Under the pieces are notes generated by a model. That model saw nothing but the letters and a program-made list of their open reading frames with translations. It did not search any database and was not told the origin of the DNA. Of a stretch of 64,000 nt of DNA, positions 25,926 through 34,046 are shown piece after piece (position 1 is the first letter of the stretch; every line of letters begins with the position of its first letter). Location of the stretch: the NCBI GenBank assembly GCA_964541155.1, contig CAZIPC010000002.1, positions 186,001 through 250,000 of the forward strand. Reading direction: 5' to 3'. A program made the position numbers and the translations under genes. Origin of the DNA: UBA4416 sp964541155 (GTDB lineage: Bacteria > Bacteroidota > Bacteroidia > B-17B0 > Aurantibacillaceae).

Positions 25926-27344
25926 TTGCAAAACATAAAAGAATATTTTAATGCCATAGCCTTAAAAAGAAAAAGGCGTGGAATAACCAATTATTATTGG
26001 AAAGAAATAACAAATTATTGTAATTATTTTTCACACAAAGATAGTTCTGTTTTAGAAATTGGATGTGGTAGTGGCGATTTATTGGCAGGTATTGCTGGAA
26101 GAAAAAAAACCGGAATAGATTTTAGTGAAGGTCAAATTAAATGGGCTCAGGAAAAACATCACGGAAAAAACATTGATTTTATTTTAATGGATGCAAATCA
26201 TATTACATTAACTGAAAAATATGATTTTATTATTATTAGTAATTTAATTGGTTTTGTTGACGATGTTCAACATGTGTTTGAACAAGTACAAAAGGTTTGC
26301 CATCCCAATACAAAAATAATTGTACAATACTATAACTCTCTTTGGGAACCGCTTTTAAAGTTTGCAGAGTTAGTAGGCTTAAAAACAAAAACGCCTACTC
26401 AAAATTGGCTGAATACTAAAGATGTAAATAATTTATTATTTGTCTCTGGGTTTGATGTATACAGAAATAGTAAACGATTTATTTTTCCTTTTTATATTCC
26501 TTTAATTGCAGAGTTACATAATTTAGTATTTGCTAAATTCCCATTCTTTAGATTTTTTAGTTTAAATACTTATTCTTTTGCTAAGCCTCTTCCAATTAGC
26601 AATACCCAAGATTACAAAACTAAATATTCTACAACTGTTGTTATTCCTGCAAGAAATGAGAGTGGAAATATTGAAAATGCCATTACTCGTTTGCCAAAGT
26701 TTGGCAAGCATGTTGAAATTATTTTTATTGAAGGAAATAGTACAGACGATACTTGGCAAAAAATCCAAGAAATTCAGCAAAAATATGCCGCTACACATGA
26801 TATAAAAATAGGTCAACAAAAAGGTAAAGGGAAAGCAGATGCTGTTCGTGAAGGATATAAAATAGCCACTGGAGATATTTTAATGATTTTAGATGCCGAT
26901 TTAACAGTGCCACCAGAAGATTTGCCTAAATTTTATGATGCTATTGCTAGCAGTAAAGGAGATTTTATTAATGGAACTCGTTTAGTGTACCCTATGGATA
27001 AAGAGGCAATGCGATTTTTAAATTATTTAGGGAATCATTTTTTTAGTTGGGCATTTACATGGTTGCTTGATCAACGATTTAAAGACACGCTGTGTGGAAC
27101 TAAAGTTATGTTTAGAGAAGATTATATAAAGCTTACAAAAAACAGAACGTATTTTGGCGAATTTGATCCATTTGGAGATTTTGATTTGCTATTTGGAGCA
27201 CATAAATTAAATTTAAAAATTGTTGAAATTCCAATTCGCTATAGAGAAAGAACTTACGGAAGCACCAATATTTCTAGATTTAAGCACGGATTGATATTAT
27301 TACGGATGTGTGCTTTTGCAAGCCGTAAGTGTAAATTTATATAA
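25926..27344 (+). CDS. Fused SAM methyltransferase / family 2 glycosyltransferase
   Basis: A 472-residue two-domain protein. Residues about 1-215 are a class I SAM-dependent methyltransferase: SVLEIGCGSGDLLAGI (41-56) is motif I, followed by GIDFSEGQIKWA and a FIIISNLIGFVDD motif. Residues about 235-470 are a GT2 glycosyltransferase of the dolichol-phosphate mannose synthase type: VVIPARNESGNIENAI, EGNSTDDTW, GKGKADAVREGY, then ILDADLT, the metal-binding Asp box, and CGTKVMFRED. No C-terminal membrane anchor is seen. The pairing suggests a lipid-linked or glycan substrate both glycosylated and methylated. TTG start; no earlier ATG in frame. The next gene begins 10 bases on. Confidence 0.88.
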   Translation: MQNIKEYFNAIALKRKRRGITNYYWKEITNYCNYFSHKDSSVLEIGCGSGDLLAGIAGRKKTGIDFSEGQIKWAQEKHHGKNIDFILMDANHITLTEKYDFIIISNLIGFVDDVQHVFEQVQKVCHPNTKIIVQYYNSLWEPLLKFAELVGLKTKTPTQNWLNTKDVNNLLFVSGFDVYRNSKRFIFPFYIPLIAELHNLVFAKFPFFRFFSLNTYSFAKPLPISNTQDYKTKYSTTVVIPARNESGNIENAITRLPKFGKHVEIIFIEGNSTDDTWQKIQEIQQKYAATHDIKIGQQKGKGKADAVREGYKIATGDILMILDADLTVPPEDLPKFYDAIASSKGDFINGTRLVYPMDKEAMRFLNYLGNHFFSWAFTWLLDQRFKDTLCGTKVMFREDYIKLTKNRTYFGEFDPFGDFDLLFGAHKLNLKIVEIPIRYRERTYGSTNISRFKHGLILLRMCAFASRKCKFI

Positions 27345-27354
27345 TTTAATAAAT

Positions 27355-27810
27355 ATGAGTGAACGTATTTGGATTTATACAATAAGTAAAGAGTTAACAA
27401 CCGAACAGTTAGTTGATTTTAAAAATCGCTGTCAATCTTTTGTGGATAACTGGACAGCTCATGATGTAAGTCTAGACGCTTCTTATGAGTTATATAAAAA
27501 CAGATTATTGATATTTAAAGTTAATGAAGAAAAATATAACACTAGTGGCTGTAGTATAGATAAGCAATTACGATTTGTAAAAGAATTAGAGCAAGTTTTT
27601 TTAGTAGAGTTATTAAATCGTTTATTGGTTGCATATGAAAACAATGCTGAGGTTGTTGTAATTAAATCAGCTCAAGTAAAAGAACTATTACTTAATAATT
27701 TAATTACTGCTAATACTTTAGTATTCGACAACACAATTACTGAAGCCGAGCATTTACAGACTAAATGGAAACAACCGCTACAATTTACTTGGTTAGCTAA
27801 ATATTTATAA
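27355..27810 (+). CDS. Conserved hypothetical protein of Bacteroidota
   Basis: A 151-residue cytoplasmic protein. The start is set at the ATG giving MSERIWIYTISKELTTEQ; a GTG 45 bases upstream would overlap the previous gene and adds no recognisable sequence. Noticeable are RIWIYTISKEL near the start and SGCSIDKQLRFVKELEQ in the middle, a pattern I associate with a Bacteroidota family sometimes mislabelled as an ABC-transporter ATPase, though no Walker motif is present. Function unknown. It follows the methyltransferase-glycosyltransferase gene and ends 10 bases from a convergent gene. Confidence 0.65.
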   Translation: MSERIWIYTISKELTTEQLVDFKNRCQSFVDNWTAHDVSLDASYELYKNRLLIFKVNEEKYNTSGCSIDKQLRFVKELEQVFLVELLNRLLVAYENNAEVVVIKSAQVKELLLNNLITANTLVFDNTITEAEHLQTKWKQPLQFTWLAKYL

Positions 27811-27820
27811 AAAGCAGAGT

Positions 27821-30800
27821 TTACCAACCGCTTTCTTCACTATCGCAATGAAAATAATTTTGAGTTTTTGAAGTTAATTTCATCACTTTTGTTCCTTTGT
27901 GTTTTTCGGCAATTAGTTTATTAATAATACGAGCCCGTTCTTTTTTAATATCTTCTCTTAATTTTTCATCTTCTTCTTTACTGTAATAAATTTGACCATC
28001 TATAATTGTTGTATTTACTTTAGCATAAATACTCAATGGATTGTCTGTCCAGAGAACTAAATCTGCTACTTTTCCAACTTTTATACTTCCAACTTTATCA
28101 TCAATACGTAGCATTTTGGCAGGGTTTAATGTAATTAGTTTTAAAGCTTCAGTTTCGTTGAGATTACCATATTTTATTGATTTTGCAGCTTCTTGGTTAA
28201 GTCTTCTCCCCATTTCTGCATCGTCAGAATTAATAGCAGTATTTACTCCTACTTTTGTAAGCATAGCTGCGTTATAGGGGATAGCATCCATTACTTCTAA
28301 TTTATAAGCCCACCAATCAGCAAATGTAGATGCATTAGCGCCATGAGCTTTCATCTTATCGGCAACTTTATATCCCTCTAAAATATGAGTAAATGTATTT
28401 ATTTTAAAACGCATGCTATCTGCAACATGTAATAACATGTTAATTTCACTTTGTACGTAACTATGACATGTAATGTGTCTTTTACCTTCTAAGATTTCAA
28501 CTAAAGCATCTAAATCCAAATCTCTTCTTGGCGAAATAAAATTACTTTTTTCAATTTCTTTTGGGGATAATTTAGCAAATGTTTCTTGTTCTTTTTTATA
28601 AGCTGTAGCTCTTGTAAAATAATCATAATATAATTGCTCAACCCCCATTCTGGTTTGAGGAAATCTATCTTGATCAGGATTTAATCCATTAGAATGTTTT
28701 ACATTTTCTCCTAATGCAAATTTAATAAATGGGGGAGCTTTTTCATATTTAAATTCATTAGCTCCCTTACCCCATCTTAATTTTATTAAACAACTTTGCC
28801 CACCAATAGGATTAGCTGATCCGTGAAGTAATTGTGCGGTTGTTACGCCGCCTGCTAATTGCCTGTAAATATTTATATCTTCAGGATTAATCACATCTCC
28901 CATTCTCACTTCTGCACTACTAGCATCTGCGCCTTCATTTACACTAAATAAAGCAATATGAGAATGTTCATCAATAATGCCGGGAGTTAAATGCATCCCT
29001 TTTGCATCAATAACTTTTGCAAAGGCTGTTTTCGGGGCATCAATATTTGGAGCAATTCTTACTATTTTACCATCTACAACATATACATCATATTCTTTTA
29101 AGAGAGTATCTGATTCATTTGTCCAAATGGTTGCATTTTTAATCAATAAAGCATCGTATCTTTTTTTAAATTTATTCCATGTGTCTTTTATTAATCCTTC
29201 GCTTTCGCTTTCTGGCTCTCCGTAAGCCCCAAAAGGGTAATATATTTTTCCGAAGTTTAACGTATTGCTAATAGTGGGTGTTGCTATTTTTTGTTTTATG
29301 GTATCTAAATTGTTAATAGAATTTAAATTAAAATCTACCCAATCACCGTTTGCTAATTGCCCTATTCCAGAAAATGATTTCTTAATTAGGTCATAATTTC
29401 CAGATAATCTTACTTCAAACGAAGAGTCGTAGGGGAAACTAAGAGATAGTATATTGTTTTTAAAAGAAACCATTGCTTTTGATGTTAAGCTATCTTTTAA
29501 TGTTACAAGCCCTGTATAATTTTCTTGTTCTTTTTTTAGAGATAATTTAAATGTGTTTTTATTGTATAAAAGTTGATATGTTCCTGAAATATCAGGTAAA
29601 TTAATGTCTTGATAAGTATGTTTCTCTCCATTGCTCCATGTTTCATGTATAATAGCATCATCATCAAAAATAGGTTTTGATGAAATAAAAAAGTTAGCAA
29701 ACATTCCTTTTTTTAAACATCCAATTTTATTTTGTTCTCCAATAAAACTAGCTGGGTTAAAGGTTAGGGCTTTTAGTGCTGTTTTTTCAGAAAGCCCATA
29801 TTTAATAGCTTTGCGGATATTTTTTAAAAAATCTGTTTTATTTTTTAAATCAGATGTAGTAATACAAAATTCAATGCCGTTTTTTTCTAGTAGCGCTAAA
29901 TTTGCAGGCGCCATTTCCCAGTTTTTTAAATCTGTTAATGAAACTAATTCTGCATCCAGAGGATCTTCTACATCAATTGCATCAGGAAAATTTACAGGCA
30001 TGATATATTTTGAAAATGTATTTTGAATGTCATAAAGCCTTTGATACTCATTTCCACCGCCTTTTATTATATATTTTGTTTTAAACTCGTCGGCAATTTG
30101 TTTAGCACGTATATCATTATACTTATCGTTCCCTTCAAATATTGATGGAAGTTCTTGTAATGTATTAAATGCTTCTAGTGTAATATTATATTCTGTTTTT
30201 GATTGATTTAATTTATACCATGACGCATCGTAATATGTTTGTCGAAGTAATGCTATTGAACCCATTAAGGAGGAGGGATAATCTTGATGAGATGTCCCTT
30301 TGTTAAAGGAATAAAACCCTGCGCATTTATCTTTAATAATACTTTCATTTTCCTTAGATGAGTTTAAATGTACAAAGGCGCCACTTCCTCTAACGATTCC
30401 ATCTTTTTGAAAAGTAAGCACTGCTCCAAACCCTATTTTTCTTAACTCATCTGCTTTTTGTTGATTATGAATAAATAATTTATGAGCCTCTATATCACTT
30501 TTAATAGCTTGATTCCATCCAAATGCCCCTTTTTTAGGCAAATTAGTATAATCGGTGTGTTTAAGTTCGGGCATGCCGTAATCACTATATAAATCAATAA
30601 AAGCAGGATACACATGTTTACCTTTTAAATCATACACTACTGTGCCTTGTGGTATAAGGATATTATTTGACACATCTGTAATTTTACCGTCTTTAATTAA
30701 AAGCATTCCATTTTCAATTACCATATTGGCATCGCAATGAATAGTGCCATTAACAAACGCATACGACGTGTGTATGATATTAGGCGCGCCATTTACAGGA

Positions 30801-30871
30801 AATGTAACCTGACCTATAGTAGCAGTTATATATAAAAAAGTAGCAGAAATTAAAAACAGTAGTTTATGCAT
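27821..30871 (-). CDS. Secreted tandem amidohydrolase protein
   Basis: A 1016-residue protein with a signal peptide (1-20, ending TATIGQ), made of two amidohydrolase-superfamily modules. The first (about 30-420) has the composite-domain entry AFVNGTIHCDANM and exit GCLKKGMFANFF but reads AFIDLYSDYG where metal-dependent members have an HxH, so it is probably inactive. The second (about 615-985) has LTPGIIDEHSHIA with the HxH pair, later ITCHSYVQ, FTHILEGYK and INSDDAEMG supplying further ligands, then VGKVADLVLW. This suggests a secreted imidazolonepropionase-like or cyclic dipeptide hydrolase; the substrate is unknown. It is preceded by its own promoter, divergent from the cytochrome gene. 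Confidence 0.85.
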   Translation of the reverse strand: MHKLLFLISATFLYITATIGQVTFPVNGAPNIIHTSYAFVNGTIHCDANMVIENGMLLIKDGKITDVSNNILIPQGTVVYDLKGKHVYPAFIDLYSDYGMPELKHTDYTNLPKKGAFGWNQAIKSDIEAHKLFIHNQQKADELRKIGFGAVLTFQKDGIVRGSGAFVHLNSSKENESIIKDKCAGFYSFNKGTSHQDYPSSLMGSIALLRQTYYDASWYKLNQSKTEYNITLEAFNTLQELPSIFEGNDKYNDIRAKQIADEFKTKYIIKGGGNEYQRLYDIQNTFSKYIMPVNFPDAIDVEDPLDAELVSLTDLKNWEMAPANLALLEKNGIEFCITTSDLKNKTDFLKNIRKAIKYGLSEKTALKALTFNPASFIGEQNKIGCLKKGMFANFFISSKPIFDDDAIIHETWSNGEKHTYQDINLPDISGTYQLLYNKNTFKLSLKKEQENYTGLVTLKDSLTSKAMVSFKNNILSLSFPYDSSFEVRLSGNYDLIKKSFSGIGQLANGDWVDFNLNSINNLDTIKQKIATPTISNTLNFGKIYYPFGAYGEPESESEGLIKDTWNKFKKRYDALLIKNATIWTNESDTLLKEYDVYVVDGKIVRIAPNIDAPKTAFAKVIDAKGMHLTPGIIDEHSHIALFSVNEGADASSAEVRMGDVINPEDINIYRQLAGGVTTAQLLHGSANPIGGQSCLIKLRWGKGANEFKYEKAPPFIKFALGENVKHSNGLNPDQDRFPQTRMGVEQLYYDYFTRATAYKKEQETFAKLSPKEIEKSNFISPRRDLDLDALVEILEGKRHITCHSYVQSEINMLLHVADSMRFKINTFTHILEGYKVADKMKAHGANASTFADWWAYKLEVMDAIPYNAAMLTKVGVNTAINSDDAEMGRRLNQEAAKSIKYGNLNETEALKLITLNPAKMLRIDDKVGSIKVGKVADLVLWTDNPLSIYAKVNTTIIDGQIYYSKEEDEKLREDIKKERARIINKLIAEKHKGTKVMKLTSKTQNYFHCDSEESGW

Positions 30872-30891
30872 AAATAATAGGTTATTTATAA

Positions 30892-30899
30892 CAAATATA
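30892..30899 (-). promoter_or_regulatory. Promoter -7 box of amidohydrolase gene (TATATTTG)
   Basis: A perfect TAnnTTTG match on the minus strand, 20 bases before the amidohydrolase ATG. The -33 region holds only TTTT at a spacing of 18. Confidence 0.42.
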
Positions 30900-30955
30900 C
30901 CATTATGCTCAATTTATAAAAACTTCTTTGTTTCTTTTATTTACAGATAATTTGT

Positions 30956-30963
30956 TAATTTTG
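30956..30963 (+). promoter_or_regulatory. Promoter -7 box of SirB2-cytochrome gene (TAATTTTG)
   Basis: A perfect TAnnTTTG match, 21 bases before the ATG. A TTTG occurs upstream but at 25 bases, longer than the usual spacing. Confidence 0.42.
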
Positions 30964-30984
30964 GAACACACAAAATAAATTATT

Positions 30985-31590
30985 ATGGCAACAGGAATGT
31001 TACACTCTCATTACTTATTTGTAATTCTTTTTACACTTATTTATTTAATAAAAACAATTTTGCTATTAAGCGATAAAGATGAGCTACTAGAAACATTTAA
31101 GAAAAAAACTAAAATAGTTGAAATGGTTGTTAGCTTTGGGTTTTTAGCAACAGGAGTATTTTTACTTACCAAAATGCCATATATTCCAACAATTATGTAC
31201 ATCAAAGTTGCTTTAGTTTTATCATCTATACCATTAGCAGTGCTTGGTTATAAAAAGAAAAATAAAGTATTAGCAACGTTATCTTTTTTCTTGATTGTGG
31301 TTTCATTTGGTTTAGCTCAAAAAGCAAAAAAAGAAAAAGCGGGAGATGTTATTGCTAGTGTTAGCGGCAAAGAAATTTTTAAAGATAAATGCGCTCTATG
31401 TCATGGAGAAGATGGTAAATTAGGATTAAGTGGAGCAAAAGATTTATCAGCAACACAATTACAACATGTGGGGATTGTTGAAATCATTACAAATGGCAAA
31501 AATACAATGGCATCGTATAAAGATGCATTGTCTCCTCAGCAAATTGATGCTGTTGCCGCATATATTGAATCTGATTTAAAAGGTAAGTAG
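30985..31590 (+). CDS. SirB2-like membrane domain fused to cytochrome c
   Basis: A 201-residue protein. Residues 1-about 110 form four transmembrane helices (about 8-28, 44-62, 69-88, 94-112) with the pattern HSHYLFVILFTLIYLIKTILL typical of the SirB2-like family. A charged linker is followed by a small class I cytochrome c domain (125-199): CALCH at 136-140, a distal Met in NTMASYKDALSPQQIDAVAAYI. The haem domain should face the periplasm, so this would be a membrane-bound electron carrier. hflX begins 4 bases after it. The domain join is clear; its redox partner is not. Confidence 0.82.
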   Translation: MATGMLHSHYLFVILFTLIYLIKTILLLSDKDELLETFKKKTKIVEMVVSFGFLATGVFLLTKMPYIPTIMYIKVALVLSSIPLAVLGYKKKNKVLATLSFFLIVVSFGLAQKAKKEKAGDVIASVSGKEIFKDKCALCHGEDGKLGLSGAKDLSATQLQHVGIVEIITNGKNTMASYKDALSPQQIDAVAAYIESDLKGK

Positions 31591-31594
31591 TAAG

Positions 31595-32794
31595 TTGAAA
31601 GCAGACCCTCATTCTACAAATTTTGAAACACCTACAGCAGTTTTAATAGGTGTAATTAATAAGCAACAAAACGAAGCTCTAGCCTTTGAGTATTTAGATG
31701 AACTAGCTTTTTTAGCGGAAACATACGGAGTAGAAACAAAAAAAACATTTACTCAAAAGTTAGAACGACCAGATAAAGCTACTTTTATTGGAAAAGGAAA
31801 ATTAAATGATGTTAGGGATTTTGTGAAAGAACATAAAATCAACATTGTTATTTTTGATGATGAATTATCTCCATCTCAACAAAGAAATTTAGAAAAAGAA
31901 TTAAGAGTAAAAATATTAGATAGAACCACATTAATTTTAGAGATATTTTCTCAAAGAGCACAAACTGCTCATGCAAAAACTCAAGTTCAATTAGCACAAT
32001 ATCAATATCTATTGCCAAGGCTCACCGGAATGTGGACCCATTTGGAGCGTCAAAGAGGGGGAACTGGAACTCGAGGGGGAGCGGGCGAAAAAGAAATAGA
32101 AACTGATAGACGAATTGTAAGAGATAAAATAGCCCAATTAAAAGAAGATTTAAAAGTTATTGATAGGCAGATGGCAACTCAACGTAAAAATCGTGGAGAG
32201 TTTGTTCGCGTAGCGTTAGTTGGATATACAAATGTTGGTAAATCTACTATTATGAATATGATTAGCAAGAGTGAAGTATTTGCTGAAAACAAATTATTTG
32301 CCACGCTTGATACAACCGTGAGAAAAGTAACTATTGATAATCTGTTTTTTTTATTAACAGATACGGTAGGGTTTATTAGGAAGTTGCCTACACAATTAAT
32401 AGAAAGTTTTAAAAGTACCCTAGATGAAGTTAGGGAAGCGGATATATTATTACATGTTGTTGATATTTCTCATCCTAATTTTGAGGATCATATTAACGTT
32501 GTAAGACAAACATTAATTGATATTGGAGCTGGAGATAAAGAAACAATTTTAGTTTTTAATAAAATAGATGCTTTTAAATATGTGAAAAAAGATGAAGATG
32601 ATTTAACTCCAATGACCAGAGAAAATTTATCGTTAGATGAATTGAAAAAAACATGGATGACAAATTTAAATCAAACATGTGTTTATATTAGTGCTAAAAA
32701 CAAAGAAAATATTGTTGATTTTAAAAAGTTAGTTTACGATACAGTTAAAAAAATCCACATTATTAGATTTCCATACAATAATTTATTTTACTAA
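31595..32794 (+). CDS. hflX: Ribosome-associated GTPase HflX
   Basis: A 399-residue GTPase that binds the 50S subunit and rescues stalled or heat-damaged ribosomes. The N-terminal HflX domain (about 15-195) contains RPDKATFIGKGKL, FDDELSPSQQRNLE, RTTLILEIFSQRA, AQYQYLLPRLTG and the glycine-rich GGTGTRGGAGEKEIE. The G domain follows with P-loop GYTNVGKS at 210-217, a DTVGFIRKLP switch II and FNKIDAF. The start is TTG, 4 bases after the cytochrome gene; the alternative ATGs lie inside conserved sequence. No link with the cytochrome beyond co-transcription. Confidence 0.95.
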   Translation: MKADPHSTNFETPTAVLIGVINKQQNEALAFEYLDELAFLAETYGVETKKTFTQKLERPDKATFIGKGKLNDVRDFVKEHKINIVIFDDELSPSQQRNLEKELRVKILDRTTLILEIFSQRAQTAHAKTQVQLAQYQYLLPRLTGMWTHLERQRGGTGTRGGAGEKEIETDRRIVRDKIAQLKEDLKVIDRQMATQRKNRGEFVRVALVGYTNVGKSTIMNMISKSEVFAENKLFATLDTTVRKVTIDNLFFLLTDTVGFIRKLPTQLIESFKSTLDEVREADILLHVVDISHPNFEDHINVVRQTLIDIGAGDKETILVFNKIDAFKYVKKDEDDLTPMTRENLSLDELKKTWMTNLNQTCVYISAKNKENIVDFKKLVYDTVKKIHIIRFPYNNLFY

Positions 32795-34011
32795 TTTTTA
32801 TTTAAAAGGCGCATTACCAATTTTTCTGTTTTTAAAACATAGTCGGTGTACGCCTCTCCTGTTGCTGGCCCATTAAATCCTGTATAAATAGATTTTACTT
32901 GATGATGCTTATCTAAAAAAATAGTTGTAGGAAAAGCCATTAATTTGTTTAAAAACGGCAAGCTTTCAGATGCTTTTTCTTTACCGTTAATTCCAGTTAA
33001 TAAAACCTCATATTTAATATCAAATTTATTAATAAGGCGTGTTAGGTTTACTTTTGCTCGTTCTAAATCTGTTGTTCTTTCATAGGCAAGTGCAATAATT
33101 TCCAATCCCTGTTGGTTATAGGTTTTGTAAAGCGATGATAGATAAGCACTTTCATCCATACAGTTTGGACACCAACTGCCCATTATTTGAATGATAACTG
33201 CTTTGTTTTTGTACTTTAAATCATCTAAGCTTATTTTTTGATTTTTTGTATTATAAAATGAAAAACTAATTTTTTCTTTAGGATTTTTTAAATAAGTTAA
33301 TGTTTCGGGGTTTTTTAATGAAAAAGCAGGATTACGTTTGGCATGCCATATTTCATGCCACGTTGAACCAGCATAAAAATCACCAGATAGTATATTATTA
33401 TCATCATGAGATGCAATAAACAAATAAGCATGGGCTCCATCAAAACAAGATAAGTATAGCTTTCCTTCATCTTCTACGCCTTCTAAATATCGGTAATCTC
33501 CAGTCTCTGTTAAAAACGTTCCTTCAATTTTATTAGATTCATAATTAAATAATCCTATAGCCTTACTGCTATCGGATGTATTAGGACTAAAAGTAGTTTC
33601 CCATTTCCCATTATAATAATTACTAATAGATTTAGATGAAGTTATAAATCGTTGAGAATTACCATATACTGCATTAAATATCAATACATTGTTTTCTTTT
33701 TTCATATGATTAATCCAAACACCTTTTATTGTACTGTCGTTAATTAGCCTAGTTCTAAACTCTGTGTCAAACACGGGCATTCTAAAAATCAAAGAGTCTT
33801 GTTGTAAGCTTACTTCTGTAATACTAATTCGTTCTTTAGCATTTTTAAATTCGATACAAAAAGATTGTTTTGTTTTTTTAATCTCAAAATTGAATGGGAC
33901 TTCAATATTTTTTTCAACGTTTAATAATAATACCCCACGCCAAATTCCTTCTTTTATCTGCGCCTTACAAATACATGTAATTAATATAAAGATGTACGTT
34001 AAGCGAGTCAT
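32791..34011 (-). CDS. Exported TlpA-like thioredoxin-fold protein
   Basis: A 406-residue protein with a signal peptide (1-17, ending CICKAQ). Residues about 20-235 are a lipocalin-like or beta-rich region of unknown family; residues about 245-400 are a TlpA/ResA-type thioredoxin domain with the redox pair Cys281/Cys284 in MGSWCPNCMDES, then GLEIIALAYERT and a cis-Pro region AFPTTIFLDKHHQVK. It is probably a periplasmic disulfide reductase or peroxidase-like protein. It is the last gene of a minus-strand operon behind the GH92 mannosidase and overlaps the convergent hflX by 4 bases. The first half has no assignment. Confidence 0.78.
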   Translation of the reverse strand: MTRLTYIFILITCICKAQIKEGIWRGVLLLNVEKNIEVPFNFEIKKTKQSFCIEFKNAKERISITEVSLQQDSLIFRMPVFDTEFRTRLINDSTIKGVWINHMKKENNVLIFNAVYGNSQRFITSSKSISNYYNGKWETTFSPNTSDSSKAIGLFNYESNKIEGTFLTETGDYRYLEGVEDEGKLYLSCFDGAHAYLFIASHDDNNILSGDFYAGSTWHEIWHAKRNPAFSLKNPETLTYLKNPKEKISFSFYNTKNQKISLDDLKYKNKAVIIQIMGSWCPNCMDESAYLSSLYKTYNQQGLEIIALAYERTTDLERAKVNLTRLINKFDIKYEVLLTGINGKEKASESLPFLNKLMAFPTTIFLDKHHQVKSIYTGFNGPATGEAYTDYVLKTEKLVMRLLNKN

Positions 34012-34046
34012 AGTACTAATTAAAAATTAATTTTTGAGATTACCTA

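Noticed and set aside
29631..30026. A 131-codon open frame antisense to the amidohydrolase gene
   Set aside because: Shadow of a well-supported gene; composition is Ser/Phe-rich as expected for the complement of a coding frame.
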